Shown here: piece after piece, positions 8,715-16,886 of the stretch
Position numbering within the stretch: the stretch's first letter is position 1
Layout of the letters: the number at the start of each line of letters is the position of its first letter
From: Burkholderiales bacterium
Lineage (GTDB): Bacteria; Pseudomonadota; Gammaproteobacteria; Burkholderiales; Ga0077523
Length of the DNA: 47,048 nt
NCBI GenBank assembly: GCA_019747905.1
Contig: JAIEQG010000133.1
Coordinates: forward strand, 1 to 47,048
Direction: 5' to 3'
Notes under the pieces: generated by a model
What the model was told of the DNA's origin: nothing
The model's database searches: none
What the model saw: only the letters and a program-made list of their open reading frames with translations
Translations under genes and position numbers: made by a program

Positions 8715-9410
8715 ATGATCGACCTCTACTACTGGACCACGCCCAACGGCCACAAGATCACCATCTTCCTCGAAGAAACCGGGCTGCCCTACACCGTGAA
8801 GCCGATCAACATCGGGCGCGGCGAGCAGTTCCACGCGGACTTCCTCGAGATATCGCCGAACAACCGCATCCCCGCGATCGTCGACCGCGATCCGGGCGAT
8901 GGCGGCGAGCCGATTTCCATCTTCGAATCGGGGGCCATCCTGGTGTACCTCGCCGCCAAGACCGGCCGCTTCCTGCCGCGGGAGACCCGCGCCTGGGTCG
9001 ACGTGCTGCAATGGCTGATGTGGCAGAAGGCCGGCCTCGGCCCGATGGCGGGGCAGAACCATCATTTCTCCCAGTACGCACCGGAGAAGCTTCCGTATGC
9101 CATCAATCGCTACGTCAAGGAAACGTCGCGGCTCTATGCGGTGCTGAACAAGCGCCTCGCCGATCGCGAGTACGTCGCGGGCGATTACTCGATCGCGGAC
9201 ATGGCCTCCTACCCCTGGGTCGTGCCCTACGAGCGGCAGGGCCAGAGCCTGGATGATTTTCCGCACTTGAAGCGCTGGTTCCACGCGATCAAGGCGCGGC
9301 CCGCGGTCCAGCGCGCCTACGAACTCGCGAAGCGGGTGAACGTGAAGCCGACAGTGGACGATGAAGCGAAGAAGGTCCTGTTCGGTCAGGACGCGTCGAT
9401 CGTCAAGTAG
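8715..9410 (+). CDS. Glutathione S-transferase, Nu class (YfcG/YghU-like)
   Basis: A 231-residue GST. The N-terminal thioredoxin-like domain starts [21 protein letters not shown], where the Thr-Pro-Asn-Gly stretch is typical of YfcG/YghU-type enzymes that use Thr/Asn rather than Tyr or Cys near the sulfur. NNRIPAIVD supplies the cis-proline and [11 protein letters not shown] the glutathione-binding Glu-Ser pair. The helical C-terminal domain follows, with [17 protein letters not shown]. These enzymes usually have disulfide-bond reductase activity toward glutathionylated substrates. It starts at ATG 8715, with GAGCTCCCG before it, a weak ribosome site. It is divergent from gor and 6 bases before a second GST, consistent with shared glutathione chemistry. 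Confidence 0.9.
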   Translation: MIDLYYWTTPNGHKITIFLEETGLPYTVKPINIGRGEQFHADFLEISPNNRIPAIVDRDPGDGGEPISIFESGAILVYLAAKTGRFLPRETRAWVDVLQWLMWQKAGLGPMAGQNHHFSQYAPEKLPYAINRYVKETSRLYAVLNKRLADREYVAGDYSIADMASYPWVVPYERQGQSLDDFPHLKRWFHAIKARPAVQRAYELAKRVNVKPTVDDEAKKVLFGQDASIVK

Positions 9411-9416
9411 GGTCCG

Positions 9417-10112
9417 ATGGGCATTCGCCTGTTCGAACTCGCCGGCGCCGATCCGGCCTGGCGTTTCTCGCCGTACTGCTGGCGTACGTGCCTCGCCCTG
9501 GCCCACAAGGGGCTCGCGTGGGAATCCGTACCGTGGCGCTTCACGGAAAAGGAGCGCCTCGCCGCGCACGGTTCGCAGACGGTGCCGGTGTTGCTCGATG
9601 GTGATCGGGCCGTGGCGGACTCCTGGTCCATCCAGGCCTATCTCGACGAGAACTATGCCGATCGTCCGGCACTGTTCGACGGTGCGTCGGCGCGGGCCGA
9701 GGGTCTGTTCCTGAAGTTCTGGACCGAGCGCACGCTGCACCCGATGCTCTCGCGCATGCTCCTGCGCGACATCATGGACATCCTGCGGCCGGAGGATCGG
9801 GAGTATTTCCGCACCTCGCGCGAGCAGCGCTTCGGTAAACCGCTGGAACAGATCGTCGCCGATCGCGAGACGACCTTGCTCCGGTTTCGAGAAGCGCTCG
9901 AACCGCTGCGGGCGACTCTCGGCGTGCAGCCCTTCCTCGGTGGTGCTGCCGCCAACTATGCCGACTACACGGTGTTCAGTGCATTCCTGTGGGCGCGCGG
10001 TTCTTCACCGTTCCGGTTGCTTGCCGAGGACGATCCGGTGTATGCATGGCGCGAACGCCTGTTGAACGCATTCGACGGCATGGTGCGCCGCGCGCCAGGA
10101 TTTCCGGTCTAG
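9417..10112 (+). CDS. Glutathione S-transferase family protein (LigE-like N-terminus)
   Basis: A 231-residue GST-like protein. The N-terminal segment with [16 protein letters not shown], followed by [26 protein letters not shown], gives the thioredoxin-like half: the cis-Pro is in VPVL and the glutathione-binding Asp-Ser pair in ADSWSI. The rest is helical, with [21 protein letters not shown] as the conserved hydrophobic staple region. The SPYCWR start resembles beta-etherase (LigE/LigF)-type GSTs that cleave aromatic ethers with glutathione. Lignin-type activity is not established; a general detoxification role is just as possible. It follows the first GST by 6 bases, so they are probably one transcript that continues toward pdxH. 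Confidence 0.85.
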   Translation: MGIRLFELAGADPAWRFSPYCWRTCLALAHKGLAWESVPWRFTEKERLAAHGSQTVPVLLDGDRAVADSWSIQAYLDENYADRPALFDGASARAEGLFLKFWTERTLHPMLSRMLLRDIMDILRPEDREYFRTSREQRFGKPLEQIVADRETTLLRFREALEPLRATLGVQPFLGGAAANYADYTVFSAFLWARGSSPFRLLAEDDPVYAWRERLLNAFDGMVRRAPGFPV

Positions 10113-10152
10113 CCTTTCGCCAGTCCGAAGCCCCCAGGTCCTGAACTTCCCG

Positions 10153-10788
10153 ATGTCCATCTCTCATCTGCGCAAGGAATACCGCCGCGAGCGTTTCGAC
10201 GAAGCCGACGCCGCCGCCGATCCCGTGGAGCAGTTCCGCCGCTGGTTCGACGAGGCGCTGAAGGCCGAGTTGCCCGAGGCGAATGCCATGACCGTGGCTA
10301 CCGTCGACCGCACGGGCCGCCCGAGCGCGCGCATCCTGCTCATCAAGGCGTTCGACGCGCGCGGCTTCGTCTTCTATACGAACTACGCCAGTCGCAAGGG
10401 CCGCGAGCTCGCTGAGAATCCCCATGCGGCGCTGCTGTTCCACTGGGTGGAGCTGGAACGGCAGGTACGCATCGAAGGCATGGTGCAGAAGGTAGATGAG
10501 GCCGATTCGGATGCCTACTTCCGCGAGCGTCCGCTCGGCAGCCGCCATGGTGCCTGGGCGTCGACCCAGAGTGCTGTGCTGCCGGACCGGAAGTACCTGG
10601 AAGTCGAGGTCGAGCGGATCGCGCGCGAGATGGGGGACGATCCGCCGCGGCCGCCGCACTGGGGCGGCTATCGCCTGGTCCCCGATCGCTTCGAGTTCTG
10701 GCAGGGCCGCCCGAGCCGGCTGCACGACCGGCTGCAGTACACGCCGCACGGGCGGGGCGCCTGGAAGATCGAACGGTTGTCGCCCTGA
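10153..10788 (+). CDS. pdxH: Pyridoxamine 5'-phosphate oxidase
   Basis: A 211-residue FMN enzyme. The protein starts [20 protein letters not shown]. The FMN-binding region reads [41 protein letters not shown], and [17 protein letters not shown] follows. The C-terminal [26 protein letters not shown] carries the conserved Arg and His that bind pyridoxal phosphate. The enzyme oxidises pyridoxine or pyridoxamine 5'-phosphate to PLP in the cytoplasm. Length and motifs are normal for the family. It lies 40 bases after the second GST and 7 bases before the PRISE-like gene. Confidence 0.96.
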   Translation: MSISHLRKEYRRERFDEADAAADPVEQFRRWFDEALKAELPEANAMTVATVDRTGRPSARILLIKAFDARGFVFYTNYASRKGRELAENPHAALLFHWVELERQVRIEGMVQKVDEADSDAYFRERPLGSRHGAWASTQSAVLPDRKYLEVEVERIAREMGDDPPRPPHWGGYRLVPDRFEFWQGRPSRLHDRLQYTPHGRGAWKIERLSP

Positions 10789-10795
10789 AGTCGAA

Positions 10796-11839
10796 GTGAA
10801 AGCCGTCGTCACCGGTGCGACCGGCGTGGTCGGTCGCTATCTGTTGCAGCATCTGGTCGAGCGAGGTGATTGGGACATCCTCGCGCTATCCCGGCGCAAG
10901 CCCGACATCGGTGGCCGCTACGAGCACCTCGCCGTGGATCTGCTCGACCCGGCGGATTGCCGTCAGAAGCTCGCCGGCCATCGCGACGTGACCCACGTGT
11001 TCTACACGGCGTTCCTGCAGGATCCCGATCCCGCCCGGCACGTACGGCGCAACACCGCGATGCTCGTCAATCTGGTCGAGGCGGTCGAAGCGGTCTCGCC
11101 GGCGCTCGTGCACGTGAATCTCGTGGAGGGCACGAAATGGTACGGCAGCCATCTCGGGTCATTCCGCACGCCCGCGAAAGAAGAGCATCCGCGCCACGGC
11201 GGTACCAACTTCTATTTCGATCAGCAGGACTGGCTCGAAGCGCGGCAACGCGGCAAGGCGTGGACATGGTCCGCAGTGCGGCCCCATGCCGTTTGTGGAT
11301 TCAGCGTCGGCAGTCCGATGAATCTGGCGCTGGCGCTGGCGGTGTACGGCACGCTGTGCCGGGAGCTCGGGGAATCGTTCTCGCATCCGGGGCCGGCGGC
11401 GAACTTCCACTGCCTGTACCAGCTTACCGATTCGACATTGCTCGCCAACGCGATGGTGTGGATGGCGACCGAACCGCGATGCGCGAACCAGGCCTTCAAC
11501 GTGACCAACGGCGACCTGATCCGCTGGGAGAACCTGTGGCCGCGGCTGGCGCGGTTCTTCGGTGTGGAATCCGGTCCGCAGCGGCAGTTCAGCCTCAAGT
11601 CCCGCTTCGGCGACCAGGGCAACGCCTGGCGCGAGATCGTTAAGAAGCACGGCCTGCAAGCGTTGCGCTACGAAGACATCGCCGGCTGGGGGTTCGCCGA
11701 TTTCGTGTTCGGTTCCACCTGGGACATCGTCTCGGACACCGGCAAGGCGCGGCGTTTCGGTTTCTGCGAAGCGGTGGATTCCGAGGAGATGCTGCTGGCA
11801 CTGCTCGACGGATTCCGCAGGCAGCGCGTCATTCCCTGA
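10796..11839 (+). CDS. PRISE-like NAD(P)-dependent short-chain reductase (progesterone 5-beta-reductase/iridoid synthase type)
   Basis: A 347-residue extended short-chain dehydrogenase. The N-terminus MKAVVTGATGVVGRYLLQHL is a Rossmann NAD(P)-binding motif. The blocks GTKWYGSHLG, then TPAKEEHPR, NFYFDQQDWL and WSAVRPHAVCGFSVGSPMNL match those of plant progesterone 5-beta-reductase/iridoid synthase proteins, with the active-site Lys in GTK and a Tyr in NFY. Such enzymes reduce activated enones, so bacterial members probably reduce alpha,beta-unsaturated carbonyls; the true substrate is unknown. The start is GTG 10796, 7 bases after pdxH; the ribosome site is weak, suggesting translational coupling. 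It converges on the hypothetical gene at 11855. Confidence 0.82.
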   Translation: MKAVVTGATGVVGRYLLQHLVERGDWDILALSRRKPDIGGRYEHLAVDLLDPADCRQKLAGHRDVTHVFYTAFLQDPDPARHVRRNTAMLVNLVEAVEAVSPALVHVNLVEGTKWYGSHLGSFRTPAKEEHPRHGGTNFYFDQQDWLEARQRGKAWTWSAVRPHAVCGFSVGSPMNLALALAVYGTLCRELGESFSHPGPAANFHCLYQLTDSTLLANAMVWMATEPRCANQAFNVTNGDLIRWENLWPRLARFFGVESGPQRQFSLKSRFGDQGNAWREIVKKHGLQALRYEDIAGWGFADFVFGSTWDIVSDTGKARRFGFCEAVDSEEMLLALLDGFRRQRVIP

Positions 11840-11854
11840 ACGACCGCTTCCCGG

Positions 11855-12235
11855 TCAGTCTTGCGAGCGGTAGTTGGGGTGCGTCCTGATCGCGTTCGCC
11901 ACGAACTCGGCGATGGCGGGCGGCAGCCGCTTGCTCGCGTCGACGAACAGCCGCTCCACGATCGCCGCGTCGAACGTGCCGTCCGCGACCAGGATCGGCG
12001 CTGCCTTGTGGCTGGCGCCGAAACGCTCGCCATCGTCGACCGCCGTATGGCGGAATCCCTGCGCAGGTTTCCAGGTGATGGCGCGCTCGTAGCCGCGCTT
12101 GTCGTAGCAGAGCTGAAAGCCGATCGGCGTGCCGTCTTCCCGGCACCACACGATGAGATCCAGGTCGTCGGATGCGTACCATCGGCGCGCCGGTTCGCCC
12201 GGGATCTGCCGCGTGGGGAGCAGTTCCTCCAGCAT
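11855..12235 (-). CDS. Conserved-looking hypothetical protein, 126 aa
   Basis: I cannot assign a function. The 126-residue protein has no signal peptide or membrane segment. It reads as a compact alpha/beta domain: DDLDLIVWCREDGTPIGFQLCYDKRGYERAITW suggests a beta-sheet, followed by a charged linker and a helical tail (FDAAIVERLFVDASKRLPPAIAEFVANAI). The ATG at 12235 lies 14 bases downstream of the greB stop on the same strand, so it is probably transcribed with greB. No obvious ribosome site precedes it. Confidence 0.75.
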   Translation of the reverse strand: MLEELLPTRQIPGEPARRWYASDDLDLIVWCREDGTPIGFQLCYDKRGYERAITWKPAQGFRHTAVDDGERFGASHKAAPILVADGTFDAAIVERLFVDASKRLPPAIAEFVANAIRTHPNYRSQD

Positions 12236-12249
12236 CGCAGTCGCTCGAG

Positions 12250-12810
12250 TCAGTCGATCGCCTTGTATTCCACGGAGACGATGTCGAGCGTCTCGTCGCC
12301 ACCGGGCGTGTGCACCACCACCCGATCGCCTTCGCGCGTCTTGAGCAACTGTCGCGCGAGCGGTGAGATCCAGCTGATGCGCCCGCGTGCGACATCGGCC
12401 TCGTCGATTCCGACGATGGAGTAGGTGCGCTCGTCGCCCTTCTCATCGGCGACCGTGACCGTGGCGCCGAAGAACACCTGATCGGTGGTTTCGCGGGTGG
12501 CCGGATCGATCACCTCGGCGTTGTCGAGACGACGCGTCAGGAAGCGGATGCGTCGATCGATCTCGCGCAGGCGTCGCTTGCCGTAGATGTAGTCGGCATT
12601 CTCCGAGCGGTCGCCGTTCGATGCCGCCCAGGCGATGACCTTGGTGAGTTCGGGCCGTTCTTTGTCGAGCAGGCGCAGCGCTTCGTCCTTCAGGCGCTTG
12701 TGCCCGGCAGGGGTCATGTAATTCTTGGTGCCGGCCGGCAGTGGCGAGGGCTCGTCGAGTTCCTCGTCGTCCTGGTCCTGATCGGATTCCTTGGTGAATG
12801 CTTTATTCAT
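12250..12810 (-). CDS. greB: Transcription elongation factor GreB
   Basis: A 186-residue GreA/GreB protein. An acidic lead (residues 7-22) precedes TKNYMTPAGHKRLKDEALRLL, the start of the coiled coil that enters the RNA polymerase secondary channel. The tip NGDRSENADYIYGKRRLREID carries the paired acidic residues that position the catalytic metal for transcript cleavage. The C-terminal FKBP-like domain ends ISWISPLARQLLKTREGDRVVV. The YIYGKRRLREIDRRIRFL signature favours GreB over GreA. It rescues backtracked polymerase. The chosen ATG (12810) leaves a 46-base hairpin (12821-12866) just upstream of the start; an in-frame extension to 12855 would run through that hairpin and is unlikely. Confidence 0.93.
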   Translation of the reverse strand: MNKAFTKESDQDQDDEELDEPSPLPAGTKNYMTPAGHKRLKDEALRLLDKERPELTKVIAWAASNGDRSENADYIYGKRRLREIDRRIRFLTRRLDNAEVIDPATRETTDQVFFGATVTVADEKGDERTYSIVGIDEADVARGRISWISPLARQLLKTREGDRVVVHTPGGDETLDIVSVEYKAID

Positions 12811-12820
12811 GGGTGTTCGT

Positions 12821-12866
12821 CTGAAAGTTTCGTGCAGCGCCTGCTGGCGCAGCACGAAACTTTCAG
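12821..12866. repeat. Near-perfect inverted repeat directly upstream of greB
   Basis: CTGAAAGTTTCGTGC (12821-12835) is exactly complementary to GCACGAAACTTTCAG (12852-12866). After one A-A mismatch the pairing continues with GCGCC / GGCGC around a TGCT loop (12842-12845), giving 20 paired positions in a 46-base element. It ends 10 bases from the greB ATG, so it would be in the greB leader if transcription starts further upstream. It could be an attenuator, a leader-derived RNA or a mobile-element remnant. Confidence 0.9.
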
Positions 12867-12998
12867 CCGTTTCTGTAGTGTGATTCGGGCTTGGGGCGGC
12901 CCGGCGCCCGAATCAAGGGGAAAGGCACGCAACACCGCAACGTCTCGAATTATAGGCGGTGGTGAGTTCAGTGCCGATTCGCTGCCCGCCGGCCGGCG

Positions 12999-13004
12999 TA
13001 GAAT
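12999..13004 (+). promoter_or_regulatory. Possible -10 element for the peroxiredoxin gene
   Basis: TAGAAT lies 31 bases before the ATG at 13035. The same hexamer precedes glyA (23234) and thiL (34421). No good -35 box is visible at the usual spacing, so this is a weak call based on position and hexamer only. Confidence 0.3.
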
Positions 13005-13034
13005 TTGGGCACGTTTAATCCGGGAGGAGTGGCC

Positions 13035-13562
13035 ATGACGATCAAGGTTGGGGACAAGTTGCCCGCAGGCACGGTGTGGGAATTCATCGAGGAAGAGACA
13101 CCGGGGTGCAGCATCGGGCCCAACAGCTTCGAGGTGGAGAAGATCGCGGCGGGCAAGAAGATCGCGCTGTTCGGCTTGCCGGGGGCGTACACGCCCACCT
13201 GCTCGGCCAAGCATCTGCCCGGCTACATTCAGCAGGCGGCGCAGTTGAAGTCCAAGGGATTCGACGAAATCTGGTGCCTGTCGGTCAACGACGCGTTCGT
13301 GATGGGTGCGTGGGGCAAGGAGCAGGGCGCCACGGGCAAGGTCCGGATGCTGGCAGACGGTTCTGCCACCTACGCCAAAGCGCTGGGCCTGGAACTGGAC
13401 CTCAACGCGCGAGGCCTCGGGACGCGCGTGCAGCGCTTCTCCGCCATCATCGTCGACGGGGTGGTCAAGAGCCTCAACGTGGAAGGGCCTGGAAAGTTCG
13501 AGGTGTCGGATGCCGAGACCTTGCTGAAGCAGGCGGAGAAGGTCATCAACTACATGCCTTGA
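13035..13562 (+). CDS. Peroxiredoxin, Prx5 (AhpC/TSA redoxin) family
   Basis: A 175-residue thiol peroxidase. The peroxidatic cysteine is Cys56 in GLPGAYTPTCSAKHLPGY, the Prx5 version of the PxxxTxxC active site. WCLSVNDAFVMGAWGKEQG and the conserved Arg in TRVQRFSAIIVDG complete the catalytic pocket. It reduces hydrogen peroxide and organic peroxides, probably with glutathione/glutaredoxin as reductant. The ATG at 13035 is chosen because GGGAGGAG lies 7-10 bases upstream; an earlier in-frame GTG at 13005 would remove that ribosome site. It is a single-gene unit followed by a GC-rich repeat. Confidence 0.93.
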   Translation: MTIKVGDKLPAGTVWEFIEEETPGCSIGPNSFEVEKIAAGKKIALFGLPGAYTPTCSAKHLPGYIQQAAQLKSKGFDEIWCLSVNDAFVMGAWGKEQGATGKVRMLADGSATYAKALGLELDLNARGLGTRVQRFSAIIVDGVVKSLNVEGPGKFEVSDAETLLKQAEKVINYMP

Positions 13563-13579
13563 GGCCAGCGGCCGCTTTG

Positions 13580-13682
13580 CCCCCACCCTGACCCTCGCCC
13601 ACGACTACGTCGCGGGGGAGGGAACGCAAAGGAGAGGCACTGCTTCCCCCACCACATATGGGGAGAAGGTTGGGATGGGGGC
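13580..13682. repeat. REP-like GC-rich repeat, copy 3 (degenerate)
   Basis: A relative of the 6981 and 8576 elements between the convergent ends of the peroxiredoxin and mog genes. It opens with CCCCCACCCTGACCC and closes with GGTTGGGATGGGGG as those copies do, but the inner stems are less regular (CGCCCACGACTACGTCGCGGG and CTTCCCCCACCACATATGGGGAGAAGG). Its placement suits a bidirectional transcript end. Confidence 0.65.
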
Positions 13683-13689
13683 CAAGCGC

Positions 13690-14286
13690 CTAACTCTTCG
13701 CCGGCCTGATCGCGGACTTCGGCCGGAACGCCTTGCACACCTCCGGCCGGGTCTCCAGGTACGGCCCGCCGATAAGATCGATGCAGTAGGGCACCGCGGC
13801 GAAGATGCCCGGCACCAGTTGATCGCCTTCGCTGCTGCGCAGACCCTCGAGCGTCTCGCGGATCGACTTCGGCTGCCCGGGCAGGTTGATGATCAGCGCG
13901 CCCTTGCGGATCACGGCAACCTGGCGCGACAGGATCGCGGTCGGCACGAACTTTAGGCTGATCTGCCGCATCTGTTCGCCGAAGCCGGGCATCAGCTTCT
14001 CGCCGACGGCGAGCGTGGCTTCCGGCGTCACGTCGCGCGGAGCCGGGCCGGTGCCGCCGGTGGTGAGCACCAGATGGCACTTCGCTTCGTCGACCAGGCT
14101 CTTCAAGGCGGCCTCGATCTCCGGCTGTTCGTCCGGAATGAGCCGCTCTTCGAACCGCACCGGGTTCAGCAATGCCCGCTCCAGCCACTCGCGCAGCGCC
14201 GGCAGGCCTTCGTCGCGATACACGCCCTTCGACGCGCGGTCGCTGACCGAGACGAGACCGATGGTGACCGATTCCTGTTCGCTCAT
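13690..14286 (-). CDS. mog: Molybdopterin adenylyltransferase
   Basis: A 198-residue MogA-type protein. It opens SVTIGLVSVSDRASKGVYRDEGLPALREWL, and the MPT-binding loop LVLTTGGTGPAPRDVTPEAT contains the conserved Asp in PRDVTPEA. RKGALIINLPGQPKSIRETL forms the C-terminal part of the active site. The enzyme adenylates molybdopterin in the cytoplasm before molybdenum insertion. The MogA reading is preferred over MoaB because of PRDVTPEATL, the length and the C-terminal PYCIDLIGGPYLE stretch. Its ATG overlaps the yjgA stop in ATGA (14283-14286), so the pair is translationally coupled. Confidence 0.94.
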   Translation of the reverse strand: MSEQESVTIGLVSVSDRASKGVYRDEGLPALREWLERALLNPVRFEERLIPDEQPEIEAALKSLVDEAKCHLVLTTGGTGPAPRDVTPEATLAVGEKLMPGFGEQMRQISLKFVPTAILSRQVAVIRKGALIINLPGQPKSIRETLEGLRSSEGDQLVPGIFAAVPYCIDLIGGPYLETRPEVCKAFRPKSAIRPAKS

Positions 14287-14813
14287 GGTGTTTCGTCCGC
14301 CGCGGGCGTCTCCGGCATGAGTTCCCGCAACACCTGGAACAACTCGCGAAAGGACTTCGGCGGTTTGCCTTGCGCCTGTTCGCGCTCGGCATTGCGGATG
14401 AGCGCGCGCAGTTTCGGCACGTCCGCGCCGGGATGGGCGGCCAGCAGTTCGGTCAGCGCGTCGTCGTCGGCGAGGAGGCGTTCGCGCCAGCGCTCGAGGC
14501 GGTGCAGCCAGGCCGTATGGGTGCGCGAATGCCCCTCGAGTGCGTCGAGCTGCGCGCGGATGGGCGCGGGATCGACCTCGCGCATGATGCGGCCGACGTA
14601 TTGCAACTGGCGGCGTTGCGCCCCATGTTTGCTGATGCGCTTGGCTTCACGTACCGCGTCGCGCAGGTCGTCCGGCAGGTCGAGGCCCGCGAGCCGCTCG
14701 TCCGACAGCGCCACGAGTTCCTCCCCCAGGGCCTGGAGGGCGAGCATGTCGCGTTTGAGGCGTGTCTTGCTGGGACGCTCGTCGAGATCGTCCGTGTCCT
14801 GCGTTGTAGCCAT
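14283..14813 (-). CDS. yjgA: Ribosome-associated protein YjgA/DarP (DUF615)
   Basis: A 176-residue highly charged, helical protein. The core (RPSKTRLKRDMLALQALGEELVALSDERL, then LRDAVREAKRISKHGAQRRQLQYVGRIMREVD) matches the DUF615 family. In E. coli the protein binds late 50S assembly intermediates and promotes 23S rRNA peptidyl-transferase-centre maturation. It has no membrane segment. It is the first gene of a yjgA-mog unit and its start codon overlaps the region upstream of the divergent pmbA, an arrangement commonly conserved in proteobacteria. Confidence 0.92.
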   Translation of the reverse strand: MATTQDTDDLDERPSKTRLKRDMLALQALGEELVALSDERLAGLDLPDDLRDAVREAKRISKHGAQRRQLQYVGRIMREVDPAPIRAQLDALEGHSRTHTAWLHRLERWRERLLADDDALTELLAAHPGADVPKLRALIRNAEREQAQGKPPKSFRELFQVLRELMPETPAADETP

Positions 14814-14874
14814 GGCGGGCTATCATAGCCGATCGCCTCGCCCGGTCCCTCCTTCGAAGAAAGTTCGCCGTCCA

Positions 14875-16218
14875 GTGTCCGACACCAACCGCTTTTCCCA
14901 CGACCTCGCCACGCTCCGATCCATTGCCGCCGACGTGCTGCGGCATGCGGCCACGCAGGGTGCCACCAGCGCCGAAGTGGACGTGACCGAGGGCTTCGGC
15001 CAGGGCGTGACCGTGCGCCACGGCGCCGTCGAGACCATCGAATACAACCGCGACAAGGGCGTGGGGGTCACGGTGTACGTGGGTCAGCAACGCGGCCACG
15101 CTTCCAGCTCGGACCTTTCGCCCAGGGCCCTCGAAGATACGGTCCGGGCGGCGCTAACCATCGCGCGCTACACGGCGACCGATGAATGCGCGGGGCTCGC
15201 CGACGCGGACCTGCTGGCTCGCGAGGTGCCGGATCTGGACCTGTACCATCCGTGGGACGTATCCGTGGAACGGGCGATCGACATCGCGCGCGATTGCGAA
15301 GCCGCGGCACTCGGCGTGGATCCGCGCATCGCCAACAGCGAAGGCGCCTCGGTGCACACGCAGGAGTCGCAGTTCGTCTACGCGAACTCGCTCGGTTTCA
15401 ACGCCGGCTATCCGGGGTCGCGTCACAGCATCTCCTGCTCGGTCATCGCCGGCAAGGGCGACGACATGCAGCGCGACGACTGGTACACCATCTCCCGGGT
15501 GCCGGGCGCGCTGGACGACGGTCGCAGCGTGGGAGAGAAGGCGGGGCGTCGCTGCGTCGCGCGCCTCGGCAGCCGCAAGATCGCGACCACACAGGTGCCC
15601 GTGCTGTTCGAGGCGCCGATCGCGGCTTCGCTGCTCGGACATTTCGCCGGCGCGGTGAGCGGCGGCAGTCTCTACCGCAAATCGTCCTTCCTGCTGGACA
15701 AGCTGGGCGAGGCGGTGTTCTCCCCGAACGTGATGATCCGCGACCTGGCGCACGTGCCGCGCGGCCTCGCGAGCAGCCCCTTCGACGACGAAGGTGTGGC
15801 GACACACGATCGCAGCGTCGTGACCGACGGGGTGCTCCAAGGCTATTTCCTCGGCAGCTACTCGGCGCGCAAGCTCAAGATGCGCTCGACCGGCAACGCC
15901 GGCGGCAATCACAACCTGGTGCTCGATTCCACTGGCGAAGATTTCGCGGCGCTGCTGCGCAAGCTTGGTACCGGCCTCCTGGTGACCGACCTGCTGGGCC
16001 ATGGCATCAACATGGTGACCGGGGACTACTCGCGCGGAGCAGCCGGTTTCTGGGTGGAGAACGGGGTGATCGCCTACCCGGTGCAGGAGATCACCGTCGC
16101 CGGCAATCTGGCCGACATGTTCAAGGACATCGTCGCGGTGGGCACGGACGTGATCGCGCGCGGTGCGCGGCAGTGCGGATCGGTGCTGATCGGGCGCATG
16201 ACCGTGGCAGGGGAATGA
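14875..16218 (+). CDS. pmbA: Metalloprotease subunit PmbA/TldE
   Basis: A 447-residue TldD/TldE-family protein. Conserved blocks are present in order: VEVDV-like start with GVTVRHGAVETIEYNRDKG, then SSSDLSPRALEDTVRAAL, ANSEGASVHTQES, GGSLYRKSSFLLDKLG, GLASSPFDDEGVATHDR, LGSYSARKLKMRSTGNAGG and GDYSRGAAGFWVENGVIAYPVQEITVAGNL. PmbA acts with TldD as a cytoplasmic heterodimer that degrades unfolded peptides and matures microcin-like peptides and CcdA; the zinc site is in TldD. No tldD lies in this window. I chose GTG 14875 because it gives the E. coli-like length; an in-frame ATG at 14812 would overlap the yjgA start and add a non-conserved basic stretch. Confidence 0.93.
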   Translation: MSDTNRFSHDLATLRSIAADVLRHAATQGATSAEVDVTEGFGQGVTVRHGAVETIEYNRDKGVGVTVYVGQQRGHASSSDLSPRALEDTVRAALTIARYTATDECAGLADADLLAREVPDLDLYHPWDVSVERAIDIARDCEAAALGVDPRIANSEGASVHTQESQFVYANSLGFNAGYPGSRHSISCSVIAGKGDDMQRDDWYTISRVPGALDDGRSVGEKAGRRCVARLGSRKIATTQVPVLFEAPIAASLLGHFAGAVSGGSLYRKSSFLLDKLGEAVFSPNVMIRDLAHVPRGLASSPFDDEGVATHDRSVVTDGVLQGYFLGSYSARKLKMRSTGNAGGNHNLVLDSTGEDFAALLRKLGTGLLVTDLLGHGINMVTGDYSRGAAGFWVENGVIAYPVQEITVAGNLADMFKDIVAVGTDVIARGARQCGSVLIGRMTVAGE

Positions 16219-16255
16219 TCCCCTCCGCTGGGTCGGTGTTCCCGGCGAGGGCTGC

Positions 16256-16876
16256 GTGAACCCGCTGCTGCTGCGTACCGGATTCCTGCTCGTCGCGGCG
16301 GCGCTGCTGCTGGCGGCGTGTGGCGGCAGGCCGCCGGCGCTGCCGCGTCTCGCACCCGACGATGTCATCGTCGCGTTCGGCGACAGCCTGACCTTCGGTA
16401 CCGGAGCGCAGCCGGCTGAAAGTTATCCCGCGGTGCTCGGCGAATTGATCGGTCGCGAAGTGATTGCTGCCGGCGTGCCGGGCGAGGTCACGGCGCAGGG
16501 CATGCAGCGCCTGCCGCAGGTGCTGGATCGCTATCGGCCACGCCTCGTGCTGCTCTGTCTCGGTGGCAACGATCTGCTGCGCAAGGTCGAGCCGCAATCG
16601 ATCGAAGCGAATCTCAGGACCATGGTGCGCACGCTGCGCGATCGCGGCATTGCCGTGGTGCTGATCGGAGTACCGAAGCCGAGCCTGCTGCCGAGTACCG
16701 CCGGGTTCTACGCGACCATCGCCGAGGACCTGCAGGTTCCGCTCGAGGACGAGGTACTCGAGGACATCCTGACGAAGAACGAATACAAGTCCGATCCGAT
16801 CCATCCCAATGCGGCGGGCTATCGGAGGATGGCGGAGGCGGTGGCGAAGTTACTGCGGGAGACGGGGGCGATCTGA
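16256..16876 (+). CDS. SGNH/GDSL-family esterase, predicted lipoprotein (arylesterase/TesA-like)
   Basis: A 206-residue SGNH hydrolase. The N-terminus is a lipoprotein signal peptide: a hydrophobic core ending LLLAAC, with Cys22 as the lipidation site, then GGRPPALPR. Block I is FGDSLTFG with nucleophile Ser44, block III is LGGNDLLR (Gly/Asn oxyanion residues), and block V is SDPIHPNAAGY with Asp181 and His184. It probably hydrolyses thioesters, esters or lysophospholipids at the periplasmic face. E. coli TesA is a soluble periplasmic protein, so a lipidated form is a modest departure. Start GTG 16256 lies 37 bases after pmbA; a repeat cluster follows. Confidence 0.9.
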   Translation: MNPLLLRTGFLLVAAALLLAACGGRPPALPRLAPDDVIVAFGDSLTFGTGAQPAESYPAVLGELIGREVIAAGVPGEVTAQGMQRLPQVLDRYRPRLVLLCLGGNDLLRKVEPQSIEANLRTMVRTLRDRGIAVVLIGVPKPSLLPSTAGFYATIAEDLQVPLEDEVLEDILTKNEYKSDPIHPNAAGYRRMAEAVAKLLRETGAI

Positions 16877-16886
16877 GAATTGGTTT

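Noticed and set aside
12811..12855. Longer GreB start
   Set aside because: The added residues are encoded by the hairpin and are not GreB-like.
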